A stretch of 64,000 nucleotides of DNA, from positions 1 to 64,000 of the forward strand of contig ONQC01000002.1 of assembly GCA_900319855.1 (NCBI GenBank). The letters are read 5' to 3'. Within the stretch, counting starts at the first letter, position 1, and each line of letters starts with the position of its first letter. This stretch comes from an uncultured Bacteroidales bacterium (GTDB taxonomy: Bacteria > Bacteroidota > Bacteroidia > Bacteroidales > UBA932). Shown piece by piece: positions 18,067 to 27,187 of the stretch. Made by a program: the position numbers and the translations under genes. The notes below the pieces were generated by a model that did not search any database, had not been told where the DNA came from, and saw only the letters and a program-made list of their open reading frames with translations.

Positions 18067-21000
18067 TTAGAAGGTGATCTTGGCCGAGAAACCGATGTTG
18101 CGGGTAGACGGCACCATGAAGTAGTCGATACCGGAGGAATAGTTGCCGGCGCCCTGGATGAGTTCCGGATCGAACGGCGACTTGCAGTAGATCATCAGGA
18201 GGTTGCGGCCGACGACGGAAACATTCAGACCCTTGACCCAGTTGAGCCAGTTGTTGATCGGGATGTCATAGCCGAGGGTCACCTCGCTGAGGCGGACGTT
18301 GGTCATGGAGTAGGTATAGAAGGAACCGATGGCCTTGTCGCCCTGGCCGCCGATGGTCGTGTAGAACGGCTCGGCCGGGATGCGGACACCGTTGACGAGG
18401 GCGCCTCCGTTGTCGCGGGCCTCTTCGGTGCGCTTGGACATGCCATAGGAATCAAAGGCGGCTTCCGTGATGGAAACGCCGACACCGCCGACGCGGGCCG
18501 TCACCATGGCGGAAGCGGAAAGACCCTTCCAGGAGAAGGCGTTCCGCCAGGAACCGGTCCAGGACGGGTTCACGTTGCCGGCGTACATCATGGTCTCGAT
18601 GGTTCCCTTGTTCTCCGCAGGAACGACGATGTTGCCGGATTCGGCGTTGGAGACGAAGATGTAGCCATGCTCATCGGTCTTCAGGGTGCTGACATAGATG
18701 TCACCGATCCGGCCACCTTCGGTCAGCCAGAACTTGGCACCGTCGACACCGCCCACATTAAGGCTGCTGCTCACATAGCGGCGGCCGTTGATCTCGGTGT
18801 CGAGCATCTTGACGATCTTGTTGATGTTGCGGCTGTAGATCAGGTTGGAAGTCCAGTGGACCTGGCCCAGATCCTGGTTGAAGCCCAGGGAGAGTTCGAC
18901 ACCCTTGTTGTCGACACGGCCGGCGTTGACATAGAAGGTGCTGTAGCCGGACACGGTCGGGGTGAAGACCTGGTTGAAGGTACGGGAATTATAATAGGTA
19001 CCGGCGAAGGTCAGCTTGCCGCTGAACAGGCGCAGGTCGATACCGGCTTCGAAGGATTTCGTGCGCTCCGGCTCGAAATCGTCCGCGACACCCCAGGAAC
19101 GGGTGGCGGCGGTACCGCCGCTGGAGACTTCGTAGTACTTCGGACCGACGATGTAACGCATCGGGGCGTTGCCCACCTCGGCGTAGGATGCACGGACCTT
19201 GGCGAAGGTCAGGAAATCGGAGTGGACGTTGAACGCATCGGTCAGGATGGCGGACAGACCCACGGACGGATAGAAGATGGACTTGACCTTTCCTTCCGGA
19301 TTGGTAAGACGGGAATCCCAGTCGTTACGGGCGGTCAGGTCGAGGAAGAGCCAGTTGCGGAAACCGAGCTGGAACGTACCGAAGACGGACTGGGTCTGGT
19401 CGTTGATGCTCTCTCTCCAGAGACCCTTGGAGGTGTCCATGTTGTTCATCGTGAAGAGGTTGGCGATCTTCTGCAGGTCACCACGCGTGAAGACGGCCGC
19501 ATCCTTGTAGGTTTCGACGGCGGCGCCCAGCACGGCATTGATCTGCCAGATGTTGTCGGCAAACTGCTTGTGGATGTTCAGGAGGGCATCCGCATAGGTC
19601 TGGCGGGTCTTGTAGGTATCATAGTAGTAGCGGCCGAACTTGCCGGCGAACAGACCGTTGGTGGAAGCGTAGTTCTTCATTTCGGAAACGGTGTTGTTCG
19701 AGTCGATGCGGCCACGGACCTGGATGTCGATCCAGTCAGCGATGTCATAACCCAGCGTGCCGCCGAGCAGGATACGGTCCTTGGTGGCGGTGGTCATGTT
19801 GCGGTTGATCACCCAGAACGGGTTCTGCATCGCGAAGTCGCTGGCATAATCCGGCCAGTACTGGGTCTTGAAGTTGCGCACCACGTCGTGACGCTCGTAG
19901 GTCTGGTACTTGGACAGGTCGTCGCCCGGGGACATCAGGTACAGCGGGACGAGCGGGTTGTAGTACTGACCGCCGGCGAGCTGGTTCTGCTCGTCGACCG
20001 TGATGTACATGCCGAGCAGGCTGACATGGAAACGGTCGTCCAGCAGGTCTGCCGTATGCTTCGCCGTCAGGTTCTGCCTGCCGTAGGTGTTGTTCGGAAT
20101 GATGCCTTCGGCCTTCGTCATGGAAGCGGACAGGTAGGTAGTATAGTTCTCGCCGCCCATGGAGAGCGCGACGGAATTCTGGGTGTTGAAACCGGTCTGG
20201 AAGAAATCACGGATGTTCCAGGAAGGTTCAGCGGTGAGTTTCGAGCCCCAGGACTTGAAGCTGTTCGCAGCGGAACCGTAAGTCGTCTGGAGTTCCGGGA
20301 GCATCACCGGCGTGGAGAAGGAAGTATTGTTGGCGTAGGAAACGCTGATGCCTTCCTGACCGCCGCGGGACGTCAGCATGAGGATACCGTTGGCAGCCTT
20401 GGAACCATACAGGGCAGCTGCGGACGGACCGACGAGGGCGGAAGTCTCGGCGATGTCTTCCGGGTTGAAGTTGGAGATACCGTCACCGGTCAGGCCGGCA
20501 CCGGCATAGATGTTCCAGCTGTCACCGGGATTGGTACGGGAAAGGGTCGGAAGCGGAATACCGTCCAGGACGTAGAGCGCGTTGTTGCTGGAAGCGATGG
20601 ACTTCGCACCACGCATGACGACCTTGGATTCGGCACCGGCGCCGGCCGCGGTCGAGTTGACCTGCACGCCGGCCAGTTTGCCCTGCAGGGAATTGACCAT
20701 GTTGGCTTCCCGCACGGCGAAGGCTTCGTCGCTGACTTTCTGTACATTATAGGTCACGCTGCGTTCGGCACGCTTGATACCGAGAGCGGTGACGACGGTA
20801 GCCTCGAGCATCTCGCTGTCCTCACCGAGGGTCACGTTGAAGATGCTGCGGCCGTTCAGGGGTTCCTCAACGGTGGCATAGCCGAGGCTGGAGAATTCGA
20901 GGACGCGGTCCTCGCTGCCGGCAGGAACATCGAAGGAGAAATGACCGTCGATGTCGGTGCTGGCGCCGATGGTCGTGCCCTTGAGGAGGACGGCGCCGCC

Positions 21001-21525
21001 GATCACCGGCTCGCCGAACTCATCCACGATGGTACCGCTGATGGTGCGGGCCTGGCCCTGGCGGCCCTGGGGCTGCTGGGGCTGAGTTTCAGGTTTGGGT
21101 TCTTCGCGCTGGGCGGGCTGGGAGGCAGCCTGGGTCGCGGCGGTCGAAGAGACCGGGGCAAGCTTTTTCACCAGCTCGGCAGCCTTCTGCTCGGAGAGAG
21201 GCTCCGTGGAAATGACGACATTGCCTCCGCTGATCCGGTAGTAGACACCGGTACCGGCGAGGATCTCGTCGAGGGCGGAGGACAGGGACTGACCCTGGAC
21301 ATCCGCGCTGACCGTCTTCCTGAGATCGACGTTGTCGTTCAGGAACACATGTCCGGACTGACGCTCGACTGCCATGAGCACCTGCTCAAGGTTACCCCGC
21401 ATTTTCAGGGTAACGCTTTCGCCACCCTGGGCATAGGCCGTCCCGCACGGGAGAGCCAGGCAGAGGGCAACGAAGGCAATGGAAAGGGTCTTGATCCAGA
21501 CGTTGCTGAATAGACTTTTACTCAT
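18067..21525 (-). CDS. SusC-like TonB-dependent receptor with STN domain
   Basis: A 1152-residue outer-membrane receptor that imports oligosaccharides with SusD. A signal peptide (to about 33) is followed by an STN domain (about 35-106), a Pro/Gln-rich linker (about 112-158), a carboxypeptidase-regulatory-like domain (about 159-240, SGTIVDEFGEPVIGGAV), the plug (about 245-370, NSLQGKLAGVQV and LYVLDGIPL) and a 22-strand barrel ending in Phe. The STN domain normally receives an anti-sigma factor, which points to ECF/FecR-type control, yet no sigma/anti-sigma pair is adjacent. First gene of the locus, with its own consensus promoter. Confidence 0.96.
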   Translation of the reverse strand: MSKSLFSNVWIKTLSIAFVALCLALPCGTAYAQGGESVTLKMRGNLEQVLMAVERQSGHVFLNDNVDLRKTVSADVQGQSLSSALDEILAGTGVYYRISGGNVVISTEPLSEQKAAELVKKLAPVSSTAATQAASQPAQREEPKPETQPQQPQGRQGQARTISGTIVDEFGEPVIGGAVLLKGTTIGASTDIDGHFSFDVPAGSEDRVLEFSSLGYATVEEPLNGRSIFNVTLGEDSEMLEATVVTALGIKRAERSVTYNVQKVSDEAFAVREANMVNSLQGKLAGVQVNSTAAGAGAESKVVMRGAKSIASSNNALYVLDGIPLPTLSRTNPGDSWNIYAGAGLTGDGISNFNPEDIAETSALVGPSAAALYGSKAANGILMLTSRGGQEGISVSYANNTSFSTPVMLPELQTTYGSAANSFKSWGSKLTAEPSWNIRDFFQTGFNTQNSVALSMGGENYTTYLSASMTKAEGIIPNNTYGRQNLTAKHTADLLDDRFHVSLLGMYITVDEQNQLAGGQYYNPLVPLYLMSPGDDLSKYQTYERHDVVRNFKTQYWPDYASDFAMQNPFWVINRNMTTATKDRILLGGTLGYDIADWIDIQVRGRIDSNNTVSEMKNYASTNGLFAGKFGRYYYDTYKTRQTYADALLNIHKQFADNIWQINAVLGAAVETYKDAAVFTRGDLQKIANLFTMNNMDTSKGLWRESINDQTQSVFGTFQLGFRNWLFLDLTARNDWDSRLTNPEGKVKSIFYPSVGLSAILTDAFNVHSDFLTFAKVRASYAEVGNAPMRYIVGPKYYEVSSGGTAATRSWGVADDFEPERTKSFEAGIDLRLFSGKLTFAGTYYNSRTFNQVFTPTVSGYSTFYVNAGRVDNKGVELSLGFNQDLGQVHWTSNLIYSRNINKIVKMLDTEINGRRYVSSSLNVGGVDGAKFWLTEGGRIGDIYVSTLKTDEHGYIFVSNAESGNIVVPAENKGTIETMMYAGNVNPSWTGSWRNAFSWKGLSASAMVTARVGGVGVSITEAAFDSYGMSKRTEEARDNGGALVNGVRIPAEPFYTTIGGQGDKAIGSFYTYSMTNVRLSEVTLGYDIPINNWLNWVKGLNVSVVGRNLLMIYCKSPFDPELIQGAGNYSSGIDYFMVPSTRNIGFSAKITF

Positions 21526-21600
21526 TGTTTGGGTTGTTATTAATGATGATGTTTGGTTTGTCAGTTTTCGTCTCTAGCTTAGTTTCTTTCAAACCGGCCG

Positions 21601-21631
21601 CAAAGATACTATCATTTCTGGAATTCGCAAA
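21601..21631 (-). promoter_or_regulatory. promoter of the SusC/SusD locus
   Basis: On the minus strand TTTG (21631-21628), 19 nt and TATCTTTG (21608-21601) match the consensus at every position. The leader to the SusC start is about 70 nt. Confidence 0.85.
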
Positions 21632-21819
21632 ACCGTTTTAACCTATTTATTAAAAAAGTTCAACCGATTTAGCCTTTTGCGCAATTTGGAGCGAAAAAAG
21701 TTCGTTTCGGCCAATTAATGTACCGGGACACGATCGATTTATAAGCAAAAACCCCCATTTAACCCATAAAAAGTCAAGTTTCGACGCAATTTCGCTTTTT
21801 TTGGGCAAACAGACGCAAC
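21632..21819. other. AT-rich intergenic stretch, nothing recognised
   Basis: Together with the SusC leader this is the longest non-coding gap (about 350 nt). It contains A- and T-runs and the near-repeats GCGCAATTTGGAGCG and CGCAATTTCGC, which could be binding sites, but no reading frame or consensus promoter beyond the SusC one. Confidence 0.5.
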
Positions 21820-21855
21820 AAAAAAGCCCCGCCTTGAAAAATCAAAAGCAGGACT
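21820..21855 (-). terminator. terminator of pfkA
   Basis: On the minus strand AGTCCTGC and GGCGGGGCT pair with two G-U wobbles around a loop that can itself extend the stem (TTGA/TCAA), followed by a run of six T. Confidence 0.75.
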
Positions 21856-21876
21856 GATATTATTTTTGCAAAGCCG

Positions 21877-22863
21877 TTACAGGGAGAGGACGGCCAATAC
21901 GTCAATCAATTCTTTGTTGATCGGCTTGTCCATCTTGATGGCCCGCTGAATCGGGACATAGACGATCTCATCGTTGGAGATACCCACCATGATGTTGCGC
22001 TGCCCTTCGAGCAGGGCTTCGATGCTGGCATACCCCAGGCGGCTGGCCAGGATCCGGTCGTAGGCGCTCGGGGTGCCGCCCCGCTGGAGGTGACCCAGGA
22101 TCGTCACCTGCACATTGAACTGCGGATACTCCTTGCGGACACGGTCGGCATAATACATGGCTCCGCCGATCCCGTCCTTCTTGGCTTCGGAGACCAGGAC
22201 GATGGAGCTGTTCTTGCTCTTGCGCATGCCACGGCCGATGAACTCGGCCAGCTGGTCGACATCGGTCTGGTCTTCCGGGATGATGGCTGCTTCGGCGCCG
22301 GAAGCGATGGCGCTGTTCTGTGCGAGGAAGCCGGCGTCCCGGCCCATCACCTCGACAAAGAAGATGCGGTCGTGGGAGTTGGCGGTGTCGCGGATCTTGT
22401 CCACGCATTCGACGATGGTGTTCAGGGCCGTGTCGTAGCCGATGGTATGGTCGGTGCCATACAGGTCGTTGTCAATCGTGCCCGGCAGGCCGATGATCGG
22501 GATGTCATACTCCCGGGCAAACTGCTGGGCTCCGGTCAGGGAGCCGTTGCCACCGATGACGATCAGGGCATCGATGTTGTGTTTGACCATGTTGTCATAG
22601 GCCTGCTTGCGACCCTCCGGTTCCAGGAATCCTTTGCTGCGGGCCGTTTTGAGGATGGTACCGCCCCGCTGGATGGTGTTGGACACGGAAGAGGAGGTGA
22701 ACTCCTTGAACTCTTCGTTCATCAGGCCTTCATAGCCGCGGTACACGCCGACGACTTTCATTCCGTTGTAGATCGCCGTCCGGGTGACGGCACGGATACA
22801 GGCATTCATGCCCGGGGCATCGCCACCGGAGGTCAGAACCGCCACTTTCTTGATTTCTCTCAT
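21877..22863 (-). CDS. pfkA: 6-phosphofructokinase
   Basis: A 328-residue glycolytic kinase making fructose 1,6-bisphosphate. [14 protein letters not shown] at the N-terminus, [19 protein letters not shown] with the catalytic Asp, and the EVMGRDAG block are intact. At the nucleotide site the family motif GGDGS reads GGNGS here, with Asn106 at the position of E. coli Asp103. PPi-dependent enzymes differ by GGDD at the same site, so the phosphoryl donor should not be assumed. The gene lies 24 nt after dusB. Confidence 0.93.
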   Translation of the reverse strand: MREIKKVAVLTSGGDAPGMNACIRAVTRTAIYNGMKVVGVYRGYEGLMNEEFKEFTSSSVSNTIQRGGTILKTARSKGFLEPEGRKQAYDNMVKHNIDALIVIGGNGSLTGAQQFAREYDIPIIGLPGTIDNDLYGTDHTIGYDTALNTIVECVDKIRDTANSHDRIFFVEVMGRDAGFLAQNSAIASGAEAAIIPEDQTDVDQLAEFIGRGMRKSKNSSIVLVSEAKKDGIGGAMYYADRVRKEYPQFNVQVTILGHLQRGGTPSAYDRILASRLGYASIEALLEGQRNIMVGISNDEIVYVPIQRAIKMDKPINKELIDVLAVLSL

Positions 22864-22887
22864 TTCTTTTGTGTTTTGTCGTTTTCG

Positions 22888-23922
22888 TTACAATCCATAG
22901 ACCGAAGCCGCCTCCACCAGGGGCGTATCGCCCCACCGCTCAGCCACGTAATCCAGCAGGCGGAAGATCTCCTGCGGATCGGTCGTGGTCACGAGCTTGA
23001 TGCGGGTATCCTTGAAGTCCGGCAGTCCCTTGAAATAGCAGCTCAAGTGGCGGCGCATCTCAAACACGCCCGTCACCGGTCCCTTATGGTCCAGCGACAG
23101 CTGGAAATGGCGCTTGGCCAGGTCCACCCGCTCGCGGACCCCCATGGGCGGGAGTTCCACGCCGGTCTGCAAATAGTGCTTGATCTCGGTGAAGATCCAG
23201 GGATGGCCGAAGGAGACGCGACCCACCATAATGCCGTCGACGCCGTACCGGTCAAAGGCTTCTTTCGCCTTGACAGCGGAATTGATGTCACCGTTGCCGA
23301 TGATGGGAATGTGCATCCGGGGATTGGCCTTGACCGCCCCGATCAGGGTCCAGTCCGCCTTCCCCTTGTACATCTGGCAGCGCGTCCGCCCGTGGATGGT
23401 CAGCGCCTGGATGCCCACATCCTGCAGCCGTTCAGCCAATTCCACGATGATCTTGGAGTTATCGTCCCAGCCCAGCCGGGTCTTGACGGTCACCGGCTTT
23501 CCGACAGCCTCGACGATGGCCTTGGTGATGGCTACCATCTTGTCCGGCTCGCGCATCATCCCGCTCCCGGCCCCGCGGCCGGCAATCTTGCTGACCGGGC
23601 AGCCGAAGTTGATGTCGATCACGTCGCAGCCGTGTCCCCCGGCGATTTCCGCGGCCCGGTCCGCCATCCGTGCAGCGTCCACCATGGCCTCCGGGACACT
23701 CCCGTAAATCTGGATGGCGATCGGTGCCTCCTGGTCGGATGTATGCATTTTGGCAATGGCCTTGGCGGCATCGCGGATCAGCCCGTCCGAGGAGATGAAT
23801 TCCGTATAGACCATGTCCGCCCCGCATTCCTTGCAGATAATGCGGAACGAAGCGTCGGTCACATCCTCCATCGGTGCCAGCAGCACGGGACGGTCTCCCA
23901 AGTCGACATTGCCTATCTTCAT
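22888..23922 (-). CDS. dusB: tRNA-dihydrouridine synthase
   Basis: A 344-residue flavin enzyme reducing uridines in the tRNA D-loop. The N-terminus (MKIGNVDLGDRPVLLAPMEDVTDASFR), NFGCPVSKIAGRGAGSGMM with the catalytic Cys, and VKTRLGWD match the DusB group. The ATG at 23922 is chosen because the family begins just there; an in-frame extension runs back into lpxK. It starts 16 nt after the lpxK stop. Confidence 0.93.
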   Translation of the reverse strand: MKIGNVDLGDRPVLLAPMEDVTDASFRIICKECGADMVYTEFISSDGLIRDAAKAIAKMHTSDQEAPIAIQIYGSVPEAMVDAARMADRAAEIAGGHGCDVIDINFGCPVSKIAGRGAGSGMMREPDKMVAITKAIVEAVGKPVTVKTRLGWDDNSKIIVELAERLQDVGIQALTIHGRTRCQMYKGKADWTLIGAVKANPRMHIPIIGNGDINSAVKAKEAFDRYGVDGIMVGRVSFGHPWIFTEIKHYLQTGVELPPMGVRERVDLAKRHFQLSLDHKGPVTGVFEMRRHLSCYFKGLPDFKDTRIKLVTTTDPQEIFRLLDYVAERWGDTPLVEAASVYGL

Positions 23923-23938
23923 AGCACGGAGGGAAAAG

Positions 23939-25093
23939 TTAAATTTCTTCGGTCCGGGCCTGGCGCAGGGCGGAAAGCATCCGGTCTTCGAAGACCTCCT
24001 GCTCATGCGGTGTCAGGAAAGCAACCTGGATCGGGACCTGGAAGAGCCTTTCCGGAAGACCCTCCGGCATCTTCTTGATATCCCGGACGCGCTGGGCGTC
24101 TTTCTCCGTGGTCACGACGACCGCTGTCGGATCGTTCTTGGAGGCCGCCGAAATCTTCTTGATATCCGCTGTGGTGTACCGGTAGTGATCCGGGAAGGCG
24201 AATCGCCGGACGATCTTGTACCGGTCAGACAGATAGCGGCGGAGCGGCGTATCCTTGGCGATGCCGGAGAAGAGGATCGCCATTTTCGAATAGATATATC
24301 TCAGGTTGCCCTGCTCCGGATAGATCGGTTCGAGCGGGCAGTAATTAATCGACGTGAACAGGACCGTCATCTTTTTCCCCTTACGGCCGGTCCCTTCGCA
24401 GGTCTCCGGATCGAAGTCCTTGATTCCGAGTGGCTTGAGCCATTCGATCCGCTCCCAATCCTCCAGGTAGACCGGGCATTTGGTGACGATGACAACGTCG
24501 GCAGCGAACAGGCGCTCCGGCAGGTCGCGCAGCCGGCCGAACGGCAGAAGTTTATCCTTGTAGATCGGACGGTTCCAGTCCACCAGTACGATGTTGAAGG
24601 TGGCCTTGAGGGCCCGGTGCTGGAACGCGTCATCCAGGACGATCACATCGGCCGGGCGGAATTCCTTGTTCTCGCACTTGCGGGCTTTCTTGGAGGTCTT
24701 GAGTTCTTCCGGATGGGTCAGGAAACGGCATCCCTCGATGCGGTCCTTGTCCACGGCGACGGTTACGCCGGGAAACTTCTTCTTGATCTGCAGCGGTTCG
24801 TCGCCATAGAAATCAGCGGTGCCGCGGCGGTCTACCTGCTGGAATCCCTTGCTGCGGCGCTTGTGTCCGCGGGACAGCACGGCGATCTCCCGCATCCCCC
24901 AGTCATCGCTGCGCAGCAAGGCCTTCAGGATCATCTCTGTATGCGGGGTCTTGCCAGTTCCGCCGGCGGTGATGTTACCCACGCAGACCGTGGGGACATC
25001 GGCGCTGTGCGATTTGCGGATACCTTTATTATAAAGCGCATGCCTGATCTTGAGTGTCAGGTAATAGGGAGCGAGGAGAATCTTTTCTAACAT
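23939..25093 (-). CDS. lpxK: tetraacyldisaccharide 4'-kinase (lipid A synthesis)
   Basis: A 384-residue membrane-associated kinase that phosphorylates the lipid A disaccharide at 4'. It begins MLEKILLAPYYLTLKIRHALYNKG, an N-terminal membrane-binding helix. VGNITAGGTGKTPHTE is the Walker A region, and VIVLDDAFQHRALKA the conserved DDGFQH-type motif. The start at 25093 is typical for the family and lies only seven bases after a TATCTTTG promoter element, so the message may have almost no leader. Confidence 0.94.
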   Translation of the reverse strand: MLEKILLAPYYLTLKIRHALYNKGIRKSHSADVPTVCVGNITAGGTGKTPHTEMILKALLRSDDWGMREIAVLSRGHKRRSKGFQQVDRRGTADFYGDEPLQIKKKFPGVTVAVDKDRIEGCRFLTHPEELKTSKKARKCENKEFRPADVIVLDDAFQHRALKATFNIVLVDWNRPIYKDKLLPFGRLRDLPERLFAADVVIVTKCPVYLEDWERIEWLKPLGIKDFDPETCEGTGRKGKKMTVLFTSINYCPLEPIYPEQGNLRYIYSKMAILFSGIAKDTPLRRYLSDRYKIVRRFAFPDHYRYTTADIKKISAASKNDPTAVVVTTEKDAQRVRDIKKMPEGLPERLFQVPIQVAFLTPHEQEVFEDRMLSALRQARTEEI

Positions 25094-25099
25094 AACTTG

Positions 25100-25107
25100 C
25101 AAAGATA
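25100..25107 (-). promoter_or_regulatory. -7 element directly before lpxK
   Basis: TATCTTTG on the minus strand ends seven bases before the ATG. A TTTG at -33 is missing. Transcription would start at or within a base or two of the start codon. Confidence 0.5.
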
Positions 25108-25165
25108 ACAATTCGCCGTCGCTTTTTTGCAGTTTTTGTCTTTTTTCGGACGGCCGGCGGACAAG

Positions 25166-25199
25166 ATACCGCCCGTGACCAAGTGGTCGCGGGCGGTAT
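25166..25199 (-). terminator. long hairpin after the aromatic amino acid cluster
   Basis: ATACCGCCCG-TGACCA and TGGTC-GCGGGCGGTAT form a stem of about 15 bp with a two-base centre between the DAHP synthase stop and lpxK. No T-run follows closely. Confidence 0.7.
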
Positions 25200-25219
25200 G
25201 ACAATGATTCGCGTAAGCG

Positions 25220-26308
25220 TTACCCCTCGAGGATTTCGTTCTGAACCCGGACGGATTCGTCGTGGATGGCCGTCATGATGGCGCGGATGGCTGTCTCGGA
25301 CAAGCCGTACTCCCCGCCCTTGCGGACCATCTCGGCCAGCAGGCTGTCCCAGCGGCCGGTCTGGAGGATGGCGACGTTGTGCTCCTTTTTGTAGGATCCG
25401 ATCTTGCGGCTGATGTCCATGCGGGAACGCAGCAGCCAGAGCAGATTTTCGTCAATCACGTCAATCTGGGCGCGAAGCTGCTCGATCCCCTCCTTGTATG
25501 CGCGGCTGTCGGAGGAATTGTCCCGGATGACCAGGCTCTCCAGCATCGTCTTCAGGTCGGCGGGAGTAAGCTGCTGCTTGGCGTCGCTCAGGGCGACCGA
25601 CGGATCGCAGTGGGACTCGACCATCAGGCCGTCCAGCCCCAGGTCCATGGCCCGCTGGGAGAGTTCCAGCAGGTATTTCCGGTCACCGCCCATGTGGCTC
25701 GGATCGGCGAAGAAAGCCAGTTCCGGGAACCGGGTCCGCAGCTCGATGGCAATCCGCCAGCCCGGGTCGTTGCGGTAATGCGAGCGGGAGGCCGTAGAGA
25801 ATCCGCGGTGGACGACGCCGAGTTTGCGCACCCCCGCCCGGTTGAGCCGCTCCAGGGCACCGATCCAGAGGTCCAGGTCCGGATTGACCGGATTCTTGAC
25901 CAGGACCGGAATGTCCGATCCGGCCAGGGCGTCGGCGATCTCCTGCATCAGGAAGGGGTTGGCGGACGTCCGCGCCCCGACCCAGACCATGTCCACGCCG
26001 TATTTGATGCACTCCAGGACGTGTTTCTCCGTCGCAATCTCCGTGCAGATCTTCATCCCGAGTTCTTCCTTAACCCGCCGGAGCCAGGGCAAGCCTTTCG
26101 AGCCCACGCCTTCGAAACTGCCCGGATGGGTCCGCGGCTTCCAAATTCCGGCCCGGAAGACGTGGATGCCGAAGGCAGCCAGTCCGCGGGCGGTCTCCAT
26201 CACTTGCTCTTCCGATTCAGCACTGCAGGGACCCGCGATGCACATCGGCCGCGGGAGGGTGAAGAAGCCCCACTCGGAGGTAGGGACGATATCGAGTCCA
26301 GGTTTCAT
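25220..26308 (-). CDS. bifunctional DAHP synthase / chorismate mutase
   Basis: A 362-residue fusion catalysing the first shikimate step and the chorismate to prephenate step. Residues about 1-265 are a KDPG/KDO8P-type DAHP synthase barrel (CIAGPCSAESEEQ, RAGIWKPRTHPGSFEG, DPSHMGGDR). Residues about 270-360 are an AroQ chorismate mutase helix bundle (LRAQIDVIDENLLWLLRSRM). The fused mutase probably supplies feedback control. The start is the ATG at 26308; the ORF frame extends to a TTG at 26314. Last gene of pheA-aminotransferase-tyrA-this gene. Confidence 0.94.
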   Translation of the reverse strand: MKPGLDIVPTSEWGFFTLPRPMCIAGPCSAESEEQVMETARGLAAFGIHVFRAGIWKPRTHPGSFEGVGSKGLPWLRRVKEELGMKICTEIATEKHVLECIKYGVDMVWVGARTSANPFLMQEIADALAGSDIPVLVKNPVNPDLDLWIGALERLNRAGVRKLGVVHRGFSTASRSHYRNDPGWRIAIELRTRFPELAFFADPSHMGGDRKYLLELSQRAMDLGLDGLMVESHCDPSVALSDAKQQLTPADLKTMLESLVIRDNSSDSRAYKEGIEQLRAQIDVIDENLLWLLRSRMDISRKIGSYKKEHNVAILQTGRWDSLLAEMVRKGGEYGLSETAIRAIMTAIHDESVRVQNEILEG

Positions 26309-26332
26309 AAGCAATGAAAGGGTTCCGGCCTG

Positions 26333-27187
26333 TTACCGGATGATTTTCTTGATGCGGTTGGCGTCCGTGATCAGGCCGCGGATGGCGTCTTCGTCAAAGT
26401 CGGCAATGGCCCGGCGGAATTCCTGCATCTTTTCAATATAGGTATCCATGACATGCAGGACGTTGTCCCGGTTCTGGGTCAGGATCGGGACCCACATGTC
26501 GGCACTCGACTTGGCCAGGCGGACGGTCGAAGAAAAACCGCCGGAAGCCAGGTCGAAGATATGTTTTTCGTCTTTTTCCTTGTCCAGGACCGTCAGGGCC
26601 AGGGCGAAGGAGGTCACATGGGAGATATGGGAAACGTAGGCGGTATGGACATCGTGCTGGGAAGCATCCATGTAGATCGGGCGCATGTTCAGCACATCGT
26701 ACAGATCCTCAATGGTCTTCAGGGCCTTGGGGGCGGATTCCCCCGGATTGGCGAAGATGCAGGCCCGTCCGTCGAAAAGGTTCGGCATCGCCGCCCAGGG
26801 ACCGGAATACTCCGTACCGGCCATGGGATGGGTGGAGACGAACTGCCCGCGGCAGGGATGGTAATGGGTCGCCAGGGTGATCTGCTCCTTGGTCGAGCAC
26901 GTATCGATCACGATCTTGTCTTTCGCGCCCGCCTGCTGGAAACGGTCCAGCACCTGGCAGACGATCCCGACGGCCGCCCCCACCGGGACGGAAACCACGA
27001 CGATATCCGACCGGTCCACGCACTCCTCCAGCGATACCGTCTCATCGGCCAAGCCGATGCTGCGTGCCGCCGATGCGTGGAGCGAATCCGCTTCCACGCC
27101 CAATACCTTCTCCGCGAACCCCCGGCGCTTGAGGTCGATGGCCATGGAGCCGCCAATGAGGCCCAATCCTACGATTCCGACAATCAT
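26333..27187 (-). CDS. tyrA: prephenate dehydrogenase
   Basis: A 284-residue NAD(P)-dependent enzyme for tyrosine synthesis. The Rossmann motif GLGLIGGS lies at the N-terminus, followed by DTCSTKEQI, THPMAGTEYSG and ASQHDVHTAYVSHISH, which line the active site. The ATG at 27187 overlaps the upstream stop as ATGA, indicating translational coupling with the aminotransferase. Confidence 0.95.
   Translation of the reverse strand: MIVGIVGLGLIGGSMAIDLKRRGFAEKVLGVEADSLHASAARSIGLADETVSLEECVDRSDIVVVSVPVGAAVGIVCQVLDRFQQAGAKDKIVIDTCSTKEQITLATHYHPCRGQFVSTHPMAGTEYSGPWAAMPNLFDGRACIFANPGESAPKALKTIEDLYDVLNMRPIYMDASQHDVHTAYVSHISHVTSFALALTVLDKEKDEKHIFDLASGGFSSTVRLAKSSADMWVPILTQNRDNVLHVMDTYIEKMQEFRRAIADFDEDAIRGLITDANRIKKIIR

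Noticed and set aside
18667..21513. 948-codon open frame opposite SusC
   Set aside because: Mirror frame of the SusC gene with no recognisable domain or start region.
21632..21819. Second small RNA or riboswitch in the long gap before SusC
   Set aside because: A- and T-runs and two short near-repeats only; no hairpin-terminator pair or promoter beyond those assigned to susC and pfkA.
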